Shown here one piece after another: positions 37,701 through 49,700 of a DNA stretch of 64,000 nt (the stretch's first letter is position 1; each line of letters opens with the position of its first letter). The notes below the pieces were generated by a model that worked only from the letters and a program-made list of their open reading frames with translations, did no database searches and was not told the origin of the DNA. Where the stretch lies: the NCBI GenBank assembly GCA_003013855.2, contig PVNU02004155.1, positions 2,170,001 to 2,234,000 on the forward strand, in the 5' to 3' direction. The DNA is from Liriodendron chinense (taxonomy: Eukaryota; Streptophyta; Magnoliopsida; Magnoliales; Magnoliaceae). Made by a program: the position numbers and the translations under genes.

Positions 37701-40700
37701 TATGATCTTCTTAGCTTTCTTGTATGTAGAATCACGGGGGATAAGCAGCCTCTGATACTGTTGACCGACAGAAAAAAGATATTTTGATTTCTAAACACCA
37801 TTCCATAATACATATAAGTCAACATGATTGTAACTAATCATCCTTAAAAATATTACAAGTCATCCATCAATTTGGTGTTTAGACAAGTTAAGAAGTAAGA
37901 CAAAAATAAAATAATTTTTTTTTAAGAAAAAACTAAATAATTTTACGATGAAGAGAATACATATCATTTAATATCTTACAAAGAACAAATAAGATAATTT
38001 ACCTTTTCTAAACGATTCTTAAAGCCCCCACCAATTTAAAAACATAAAATGAAAGCCAAGTGAAGCTTAAAATAGAAGAGAATAAGTATAATTTGATTCA
38101 TAAATTGGAATTTGAATCGTAAATCATAAGATTCAAATCATAGGATCGTAAGTGTAACAGCCCCACCCCAACAGCATGGATATTGTCCGCTTTGGCCAAA
38201 GCCTCACGGTTTTGGTCTTGGGGTTTCCCCCAAAAGGCCTCCTTACCGTTAAGAGTAGAACCCCCACTTATAGCCAGGATCGAGAGTCACTCTGATGCAG
38301 GGGCATGTGATGATCTAACCCTAGATGCATGTATATCAAGTTGGAAGATATTCAAATAATAAAATTACGAAACTAACTACTTTCAATCAGAGGAAACTAA
38401 CAAATCTCAACACGAAGATGAACTCCGTCCGTCCGGATCATGCCCCTTTGCATAAAACCATGTAAAATCGTAAAATAGGGAGGATCTAGGGATATGAGGA
38501 TATCCCAGATCTAGCATAGACCAGTCCACAGTTAAGTTTGGATCCGGTTATCGTGGCTAGGCATCCCTCTTTTCGATCGTACCAAAAAGGGGGGGGGGGG
38601 GGGGGGGGGGGTTTCAGAAAAGGACGAGGGATGTCGAAAAACAATGGGTTATCATGAAGTACGAATTAGGAATCAAAAGAAACTTACCTTTCCTCGCACC
38701 TTGAAGAAAGAGAGAAGAGAAAACGGAAACTCCGGGGTGGAATCCTCAACACCCGAGGGCCAATCCTGAAACCCTAATCTCTCAACAAAGAGGAAGAAAC
38801 TCACGAATTTTCTATTCATTCAATAATTTCGAAATAGGGTTCTCACAGTATATATAAGCTACGAAATAAAAAAGTGCACTAAAGTGCCTGAAAACCAAAG
38901 AAATAACATAAAAACGTCTAAAGTAAATAACGACACTAAAGCGCCTAGAAACAAGGAAATAAATAGAAAAGCGCCTAAATGTAAATCCGCTCCATGGTCC
39001 AGCGGTCATGATGCTCCTGCGCGATCCTGCAACTCGCGTACTCGTAACGCGTCAGAAAATGGGCCCAATGGGCCCGGCGTCCATCCACATCAACTCGTCT
39101 GCTCCAACACTCGATCTGCGACGTCGCCTCCTCTGGTACACTCTAAAGGGTGCACCACTGATGTCCGCATCACACTCCCTTTCCGATGTGGGACTAAGTC
39201 CAAGGCCCGACCTGCTGCCCCGACCGACAAGCCCGACCGATCCCACAATCCGGACTTGTCATCCGGATCCTTGTTGTGGGATCGGTTGGGGTTGTCGGTC
39301 GGGGCAGTAGGTCGGGCCTTAGACTTAGTCCCACATCGAAAAGGGAGTGACTCTTGATCCTGGCTATAAGTGGGGGTTCCACCCTTAACGGTAAGGAGGC
39401 CTTTTGGGGGAAACCCCGAGACCAAAACCGTGAGGCTTTGGCCAAAGCGGACAATATTTGTGCCATTGGGGTGGGGCTATTACAGTAAGATTCGTATAAA
39501 AAGGGATTCAAGGTTGGGATTCAAATCGTTTTCCTTAATATTTGATTAAAATCGTATATTGTAAATTGTAGGATTTTGACAACACTGCTTGGAAGCAGTT
39601 AGATCTTTCCCTTCCACCAACACACTAAAACTACTACAGCTGCAGTCTACCATGCCCGAATTGGTAAAACAATATGAAATATAACTTTACCCAAAAACTG
39701 AAATCTTGGCATGAATTTTCCTTATACCAGTGTTTTGAAAATGCAACATACATTAAAAAGGCAAAGAGACATCACAAAAGCTCAACTACCTTCAAGGGTA
39801 TGAGGCAATAATTTGTGGGAGGAAAAAGAGAAAAAAACAAAAAAACACAAAAAAACACAAAAGATACTAGCTAACCAAATCAAAAGGATGTGACGCAGGA
39901 CAATGGGCCTATCAATACGATGCGGAATGAAACTCCAACGGAAATGTATAACAACGAATAATTAAATTAAAACTACTCAAATCACATGTGTGGAAATTCA
40001 AATAAGTAAGAAATTATGCACCACAATCATAAATCATAAGCAAGTAATTAAAAAACTACAAAATCTCAAAGGACGGGACCATTGGAGGGTAGAACTCCCA
40101 CGTACAAGCATAGGGTTAATCCGAAAATCAAAGGAAGTGGCTCTAGGGTTCCTAGGGTATGACTGAAATTAGGGATTAATAGGAATTAGGGTTAGGGTTT
40201 AGGTGACTTGAGAATTAGGGATTTAAGGCCATGGGAAAGCTGAAAATCGGATTTGGATGAAAGGGGATGGCCGGATTTGAAAGTTGTGTAAGACTAGGTT
40301 GGGTTTGAAGGATTCAGATGAGAAAAGGTTGGGGCTTTGGGGAAAACGAAGTTTAAGGTCACGTGGGCCTATGCAGAATAAAAAACGGTTCAACGATTGA
40401 GGGGTTTTGGGTTTGGATTCAAGAGAAGATCAAAGAGCCTTCAATCAGATGAAAAATAGCAATCCTAAATACCTGAATTTGAAGAGAAGAAGAGAATATG
40501 TCCTTAGAGGAGTCCACCACCAAGTTAAGTTTCTAACCCCTTTCACAATTGGATTGGAAGGGAGGGTTTCCTCACAAACCTCAAAGAAGAATGAAGAAGG
40601 GACTTCTCAAGAGAAAACAAGCTTTCAAGCTCTTTGAGGAAAAGGTTGGGGCCTTGGGGAAAACCAAATTTAGCTGTACACTACTTAGATTTTTAATCAA

Positions 40701-43700
40701 GGTGGCACTTGGTTGCACCAAATTAGATGATTCGTTATAAAATTTAACAAAATTTCATGATATTTGACGCAACCAAATGCAACCTAAAGTAATAGCAAGG
40801 GGTAATGATTAAGTATAAAAGTGAAGAAAGAGCAACAAAACTGATTTAAAACTATTTCTTATATTATTTTACTAAAAGCATCGAAACGACTAACGAATTT
40901 TCATTGAAATAGAAAAATGTAACAAATCATTAAAAACATTATTGATTTTAATGTTATAGTGAAAAGTGACTTGTAATGTGAGCTATGTGGCGTGTAGCGT
41001 AGTCGATGAAGCGTGTAACGTATCTAAATTAATCATGTAGCGTAGGCTACACACAACTTAAGCTATTTTCATGAACTACATAGCGTTTCAGCTAAGCTAC
41101 ACTACGTAGCGCAAGCTACACGCTACATGGCGTAGCTATTTAAAACATTGGTCCTAGAAATAAAAAAAGAAAAGAAAAGAAAAATCATGATCCAAGGGGC
41201 CCAGATCAGGAAGATCTGACGGTCTGATGGCCCGATCAAGATGATCCAACGGTCCGATGGACCCAAAACTAAAAACCTACGGCTAAAAACTCCTAAAAGC
41301 AACCCACATGCGTCATCCCAGTGTGGGGTCTTCCTGATGCATGTCTAATGGATGTGAGGTCTTCAAAGTGGCCCCACGGGCCCCGTCTGGAAGTCATCGT
41401 CCATCCATAAAGAAAATTGTGCTGATGCAGGTAGTCGTCTCCGCCTCTAATACACCCGTGTAGGTCCTCTGATTTCCTTATCAACTCTCCACGGCTGAGA
41501 AGAATTCGCCTCCGACGAAATAAAACTCTGGTAGCACTCTAGGATATCTGGATCGACCCACTGCAGATCGGTCTTTGTAAGCCACGTACAATTTGAAGTC
41601 TGTTTGTTCTTCCACTTGACGAGATACTTTTGGTACCCTCCTTCACTAGTGGACACCACTTGTTCATCCAATATATCTTCAATATCTTCCTTTCTTTCAA
41701 GTATGTGTGGTAAAGGGGGTAAATGTTGGGAAGACCGGGTAGGGATAGGCCATGGAGTACGGGATTGGGTAGATACGTCATCTGAGTGACCCTTAAAAGC
41801 CACTAAATCTTCCACGTTGAAAGTAGAACTAATTCCTATGCCAGGTGGAAGATCTACTATATACGCATTAGTGCCAAGCGTTTTATGATTTTATAAGGGT
41901 CGGCACTACGTGCTTGTAATTTCTTAATGGCTCCTTGTGGGAACCACTCTGGCCTTATACGGACCATGACGTAATCACCCACTTGAAATTCCTATAACCT
42001 GCGATTTGAATCAGCATTTAATTTATATTGTTCATTTCTCACATTTATCCGCTTCCTAATTTCATCATACAACTCATGCATATGCCGTGCAAATGACTTA
42101 GCTAACTCTGATGGTCTACATGAGACGGATATGAATGAAACTATAGGACACTCCAGTGAAGCAATGGACCCAAAATAGACAACTCTATTATCTAGAACTT
42201 GGAAGATTATAACAAAATAACACTTCTTGCGGGTGACACATAATTTCTCATTCTTTAGTATCCCACAAACCCGCTCTAACTGATAGAGGTATTGCTCCTT
42301 GTAAGTGTTATAAACAAGGATAATGTTCAAGTATCCCAATACTTAAGAACACTCACTTTTGATGTCAAATCTTGAGACGATCTTGGCATTGGCCATTATA
42401 TTCAACATATCATCAAGATGCAGGATAGGGGCTTTGGCCATCACATCCACCATGACGAGAATGTGCTCACCACGTGCCATCGTTCTTGGAAGTGGAAAGG
42501 GTGGGCACGGAACACGGAATAAAACTCAAACTCAAACTCTCTTGAGTGAACTCTTCCCTAAGAAGCTTATCAAATTGCCCCTGCATTTCCGCATGCTCCC
42601 TAGGGTTCACTTGGTAGGGGAAAGGCTTGACAGAGTCGACCTAGGGACAACATTGATTGAGCGTTGAATGTCTCTTTTGGGTGGAAGTTCATACGGTAAG
42701 TCATCTAGTAGGATATCACAAGTCCTTTCCAAGTCCACAATCACTCCAGACAACAACTCTACACTAGCCTCAAGAATAACATCACTAGTCATGTGGATGT
42801 CCACCATCAAATCTACACTAGTCTCTTTTTCAAGCTCATTCTCTTTCATTATGGTAAGAGACTTACATTGGAACTCCACATCATTTAAGTCACACATGAC
42901 AACTGGAAGTGGTGTGGCCTTAATTTCTTCGACCCCTTCATCACTAGCACCCACTCCTTTATGTCCAACAACAGTTAATGATGCCTCAATTTCTTCTTCT
43001 TTAACACTACCGATTTCAGGCACGTACTATTCCTCTTCATAAACAAGTTGTTTAGACCCTTATAACTTGCCATTCACCAAAACATTGTTTCACTCCCAGG
43101 GAAATATAATTGGTGGTAAATACCTTCAAGTTGCTCAGAAACCGAGATTCTCTTAGTGACGGATTGGACCACTTTACAAGAAGGTGGTCATATGGGTTCT
43201 CTTTTTAGACGGGAAGGTGGTACGACTCTTTCCTGAGCTAAGGGCCTCTGACGATAAGAGATGGGAATATACTTTTCTTTCAAACGCTCTTTCATCTCAC
43301 CCCACTGTGATATTGGATCTCCACCTTTCCGCTCAATTCTTCGCTCCAAATCTGTCCAAAGTGACCTAGCTTGGACAGCCAATTTCAACTTGGCTAACCT
43401 CACTCGACGGTTGTTCGGCATATCATACTAGTCAAAATAATAGTCCAAGTCTTCAAGCCAATCAAAGAATGTTTATGGGTGTAATATCCCGAATTTCCCG
43501 GTACTCGAGCATTAGATGTGCTGGAGCATCATTGGAACTCTTCTGAGTTACCTAGAAAATCATAGGTGCACACGCCTGACTTAAAGCTCTAAAACTTCAA
43601 AGATATATACATGAAACCTCGATTGTAGAAGCCCGAACTGATCCAAACTTTGTAGAATATTTGGATATGCTAATCCAACCGTATAAACTTGATTTGACAC

Positions 43701-46700
43701 CCTACGAGACCTATGGACCTCACTGATCGCCTTAATCTTGTGCCTGACCCTTCGATCTATATGCCTTGAGCCATGATCTGATGAAACCACAGCCGATCCA
43801 TCCATGTCATCTAATCGTAACGAAGATCCACCGAAGAATATATTTAACAATGGGATTATATCCTGATTATCTTAAGTATAAGAGCTGATTTGACCAAATG
43901 GTCCTTTTAACACATAAAATCGTACGACTGCGATTAACCGCCCTTACTTTGCAAATAAATGCACCTCATCATTCACATCTTGTGCCTAACAATGCCCACT
44001 ACAATCCTATCATACTGCGCCGCAAAGATTTATTCCCAAAATAGCCTTAAGAGTGGCCGAAATACCTAAAAGAGTTATAGACCATTCATTAGTGGGCTGT
44101 TGAACATGAAACTATGGGGCGCCCCAGATGTCAGGGGTCGCAGACATCCTCAATCCCCGGTATCCCGGGTTCCACATGGTGCAATGCATGCAACGTGTAG
44201 AGCATAATGAACAGTTACACAAAGTAATCTCAACTATAAAAACAACAAGTCGGAAAATAAACCAACCAAAATGAGAGGGAGTATACATATGAGAATATCC
44301 AAAAGGTACAATTAATCCAACTCACTCAACGGGACCCCACCGAGAGTCCCTACATCCCTGATCATAAAAAAAAAAACATGACCCCGTGTCAGCCGGGTCC
44401 GCCTCCAAGGCGTCCGGCTCCCAAAACGTAAACCATAACTCTCGCCCCTACTCTTGATCGTCCGCAAATTGGACATACGAGTCCTCGCTGCCTCCTATGA
44501 CTTCGTACTCCGTTGTCGCGTCCGCCTCGAGTAAACCTGCATCATAGGTGTCGTCTGGTTGGTGTTTTAAAACACCGCCCCAAAGTGTGAGTGAGTGATC
44601 AACTCAGTGGTTCCGTTTCCCTAAGTTACTTAGGGCACAATTGCAATTAGGCATAGGTAATAAATTTAAACCACACATGCATAGCAAGCATAGGCATAGG
44701 ATAAACGCTATGTCTAACAATCTTACCGAACACCAGTTTGGTCACAACAGACAGTGAATGGCACCACCATATCACCCGCACAGACCCAAGCCACCAGCGA
44801 ATGGAGCACCACCCCATCGCCTGCACAATGCATGCCATGCCGAACCATGCATAATTAACTAAGTTATTATTTAGTCCATTTAAGTATCAAGTTGGTTGGC
44901 GAAGCCATCGTACCGATGTTCTATCACCCAGCCAACTAGGACCATCTGACTTCCTGCATGGCAAGCGCCTATCATTGCCAGTAACCCCTCAATCCTTTCT
45001 CGGGTCATCCCTGAGAGCCTGATTTGGCCGTGACTCGTCAGTCATGCCCAACTCAGGCGGGAAAGGGCTAGTCACCCCACCCCATAATCAAGTGGTAGGC
45101 TCGTCACCTCCACAGTGCTCACTGGACACTACGGGGAGGTTCGTCACCCAACGTAGGCCGACAGCTAGGGCATAGGACCCATACCACCATCCCCAGCTCA
45201 TGGGACTTGAGGATCGATACGCCATACTCTTATAAGTGGGTCGTCCCATGGTAACGCTAGTACTTGGATTCGATTTAAGGTGACAATTCACACAGCACAC
45301 ATAAGTCCCGACTTGGCGTTGGGTTGGCCCCTTCGATCGAAGGGAAGTACAGGGAGGCTGGCCTTGGGCACACAAAGCCCGTGTGGTCCTTAACCACGAC
45401 TGGTCACCCGCCTTCCGCCCCACATCGACCTTTCCGACCCGAGGGCAGTAAGCGGTCGCCCCCAACGCTTTTCCAATTACCGAGCCGGGCAATCATACCA
45501 GCCCAACTCTATACTCCTAAGCATGGAGAATTTCATACAAGGTAGTCTGGATAACATGTCATGTAGACAACAATATAAACCAAAGATAGCATAATAGGAA
45601 TTCATCATAAGTACCAAATCCCTGGAACATACTATAAAGTGCAATGGCCTTGATCATAATTTACTCTATTATATAGCAACAGCACTATTATTAAGGAATA
45701 TCTTAGACATGCAACACCCATACAAGCATGCGAATAGATCTAGGCATAAGTAGTAGAGCTCAAGGAGTCTAACATCATAATTTCAGCACCTAGAAGTAAG
45801 CTAAGAATGGATTGCCACTCCAACACGAAATCAAGCATATTTATAAGAGGATAATTCAGGTATTAACCATGACTAACAACATTTGGGCCCTAGATGACCT
45901 AGAGGTAAATGGTCTGCACCTTAGGAATTGGGGAAACGCAGCAAACCTACAAGGATGAGGCTTCCATGTTAGGGAATTTGAAGGATTCTAATAGGAAAAC
46001 TAAGGAATTTAGGGGCGGAGTTCAATTCCTTCACCTTTGGGCTGGATTGGTCGAGCTCCAAGCAATTCTTGCTTCCCACTAAGCAGTGGAGGCGATCGAT
46101 GAGCGGGGGAGTGACATGCAAGGGCTCCCCAAGCTCAATACTCTCTCTTCTCCAACTCCCACCCTTCTCTCCCAGCTTCTCTTCTCAGTTTTGCTGGAGA
46201 AATGAGGTGGAAGAGCTGGGATTTAGAGTTTATATAGGTTGGGACAATTGGGGTTATAGTCCTAGCACTTTTAGTCACAATAAAATGGCCCTTTGGGCCC
46301 TGTTTTGGTCAGGTGGGGCCCACCTGGCCCGATCCAATTCGTTGGGTAGCTTCCCTAACACCAGATCCTCCTATGGTTGCGATGTTGCGAAGATCGGATG
46401 CGGCGGTCATCGGATACGGAGGCAGATCCGTTCGACGGTCACCGATCGCCGATCGGAGCCGCCAGCTTGAGGACATGCTCAATGTTATATTTAGGCCTTC
46501 AGTTCCTCATACCATGGCCACGCAAGGGTCCTAATGGCCCACACAAGAAAAGTGTATTGTGTAATGATTGCTCAAGTTAGTCAGAGTGCAAGTGTACTCG
46601 CGCCTGGGTGTGTATCTGTAGGATGATGTAGTTTCGTGAATCTGGGCGCCAATTCCGACAAGACACCTTTTTAGAGCGTCAAGCCCAACTCGGATTGGGA

Positions 46701-49700
46701 AGCGCAACGACCTCCCATGAGTAGTGTGCGTAGCGCCTCAACTAGAGAGGTTGTAGTTTAATTAAGCTATAAGTGTCTAATCAATCGACCTAAAGTGACG
46801 TGCGTGTGACGTGGCCTGAGCATATGTTCGGGTTCGAAAATGGGTGATTTTACAAGGCGTTACAATCTACCCCCGTAAGAAAAAAAAAATTCGTCCTCAA
46901 AATTGTTCCTTCTCGTATTCTTCTAATAGATGTGGGTAACTCTTTCGGATCTCCGCCTCAGTTTCCCACGTCAACTCTTCTTCTGAGTGGTGCCTCCATA
47001 GTACCTTGACCAGTGGGATGACTTTGCTACGGAGAACATGCTCCTTCCTGTCCAAAATATGGGTCGGTCACAACTCGTAGGTAGTGTTTTCTTGAAGCTC
47101 GACTTGTTCCCACTTGATAATGTGCGGCGGGTCCGGTACGTATTTCTTGAGCATAGAGACATGGAATTTATGTACTCCCGCAAGAGGGGTCAGCAATGCA
47201 AGGCAGTAGGCAACTGCGCCCACCCGATTTAGGATCTGGAACGGACCAATAGAGTGGGGAGCCAATTTGCCCTTCTTGCCGAAATGCAGTATTCCCTTCA
47301 TTGGTCAGATTTTCAGGAATACATGAGCCCCTTCTTAGAACTCTAGTGGCCACCGGCGCTTGTCCGCATAGCTCTTCTAGCGGCTTTGCACCATTTGGAG
47401 GTGCCTTCTGATAAGGTCAATCTTCTGAGTCGTTTGTTGCACCAATTCCGGCCCGAGCATATTCTTTTCACCTATCTCAAACCAACAGTGTGGGGCGCAG
47501 CAAGGGCGCCCATATAGAGCCTCGTACGAGGCCATGCCAATGCTTGCCTGGTAGCTGTTGTTATAAGCAAACTCCACGTAGGGGAGGCAATCATCCCAAC
47601 TATCCTTGAAGTCCAACGTACAGGCTCGGAGCATGTCTTCCAACACTTGATTCACCCGTTCAGTTTAGCTGTCAGTCTGTGGGTGCAAGGTCGTGCTGTA
47701 GGTTAGCTTCACTCCCATGGCTTGTTGAATTCGGGCCCAAAAGACTGACGTGAAACAGATGTCTCGGTCCGACATTATCTCACGAGGCACTCCATGCAGC
47801 CTTACTATCTCTTTAATGTATAGTTTTGCTAAGTCTTCGGCATTGTGCGAGGAGCACACTGGTAAGAAGTGGGCCGACTTGGTCAACTTGTCCACTATAA
47901 CCCGAATAGAGTCATGGCCCTTCGTAGTCTTGGGCAACCCGGAGATGAAATCCATCGAGATAAAGTCCCATTTCCATTCGGCTATCGGCATAGATTGAAG
48001 TAGCCCTGGAGGTCGTCGGTGCTCAGCTTTGATTTGTTGGCATGTGAAGCTCCTTGCCACATATTCTACGATCTCCCGTTTCATGTTGTCCCACCAGTAA
48101 TTCATTCTCATGTCTTCGTACATCTTTGTACTTCTTGGGTGCATGGTGAGCTTGGACTTATGGCGAGGTCCATGATTTCGATTTTCAATTCTTGTACGTT
48201 TGGACACATAAACGGCCTTGGAAACGTAAGCCCCCATCACTTCCAATGTACCACTCAGGCACGTCCCCTTTTTCTACCAGTTCCTTCTTCTTGCGCGGTG
48301 ACTCGTCTCGATCCTAGGCCATAATAATCTTTCAATCTATCTCTAGTTCCAACCGAAGATGGGCTATCACTTGGTATGGCTCTTCTATAGTGAGCTTTTG
48401 TTCAAAGTATCGCACAAACTCCACCATATTCCATTCTCTCACCATCAAAGGGGCCGCAAACTCCAGCGCTTTCTTGTGGCTCAACGCGTCGGCTACCAGG
48501 TTTGCCTTACCCGGGTGGTAGGATCAGTGTTTTAAATAGCGAATAACGTGTAGCGTAGCGTTCACCGCTCTGAAGCGTGAGGCGTAAGCTACACATTACT
48601 TCTAGATTTTTTTATTAAGGTTGTTCTTGGTTGCACTAATTCCATGATATTCACCAAATTAGACTGATTAATAATGAAATTTAACAAATTTCCATGATAT
48701 TTGGTGCAACCAAACGCGACTTCAAGTAATAGAAAAGGGTAATCATTAAGTATAAAGGTAAAAAAAGAGCAACAAAACTAATTTAATATTGTTGCTTATA
48801 TTATTTTTACTAGAAGCATTAAATATTGAAAATAGAAAAATGTAACAAATCATTGAAAATATTATTTGATTTTAATGTCGTAATGAAAAATAACTTGTAA
48901 TGTGAGGTACGTAGCGTGTAGCCTAGTTTATGTAGCGTATAGTATATGCAAATTATCATGTAGCATAGGCTACACGTGACTTAAGCTATTTCATGAGCTA
49001 CGTAGCATTAAGGCTAAGCTACGCTACGTAGCATAAGCTACATGCTACATAGCATAGCTATTTAAAACACTGGGTAGGATACTTCAAAATTGAAGTCCTT
49101 AAGCGTCTCCATCCATCGTTGTTGCCTCAAGTTCAGATCGCGTTGAGTGAAGATGTATTTCAGGCTCTTATGGTCGCAGAACAGTTCAAACTCCTCCCCA
49201 TATAGGTAGTGCCTCCACAGTTTTAAGGCAAAGATAATGCTGGCTAATTCCAAATCATGCGTGGGATAGTTTTCTTCATGCTTCCGTAGTTGTCGGGAGA
49301 CATAGGCGATTACTTGGTCCTTCTGCATCAACACGCATCCTAACCCGACTCGCGACGCATCCGTGAACACAGTATACTTGACGCCTTGCTCGGGCAAGAC
49401 CAATACGGGAGCCGAGGTTAATCTATCCTTAAGCTCTTGGAATGCGGCCTCCACTTTTTCGTTCCAAGCAAATTTGGCATCCTTACAAGTCAACTGAGAA
49501 AGGGGTCGCGCGATCTTGGAGTAGTCTTTAATGAATCGACGATAGTAACCCTCTAGGCCTAAGAAACTTCTCACTTCCGTTGCCGACTTGGGTTGTTCCC
49601 AATCTTGCACGGCCGCAACCTTAGCATAGTCAACTGAAATTCCGGCACCTAACACAACATGCCCAAGGAACTTTACTTCCTCTTTCCAAAAGTCGCACTT

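Larger units (their letters stand above)
37405..39587. mobile_element. hAT-type MITE hosting a nested palindromic element
   Basis: Termini CAATGTTGTCAAAACCG and, inverted, CAGTGTTGTCAAAATCC. Flanks ACTGGAAG (37397-37404) and CTTGGAAG (39588-39595) agree at 6 of 8. The body is rich in AAATCGTAAGATT-like motifs. It has lengthened by insertion of 38153-39484. Its ends resemble those of the decayed autonomous hAT at 12045-18354, a possible source. Confidence 0.8.

Noticed and set aside
39052..39511. Overlapping open frames on both strands with similar peptides
   Set aside because: They reflect the palindromic element: both strands encode near-identical text because the DNA is an inverted repeat.
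45088..46534. Open frames of 133-134 codons at 45088-45492 and 46069-46470
   Set aside because: They fall in the 3.4-kb gypsy LTR, lack family motifs and overlap other frames.
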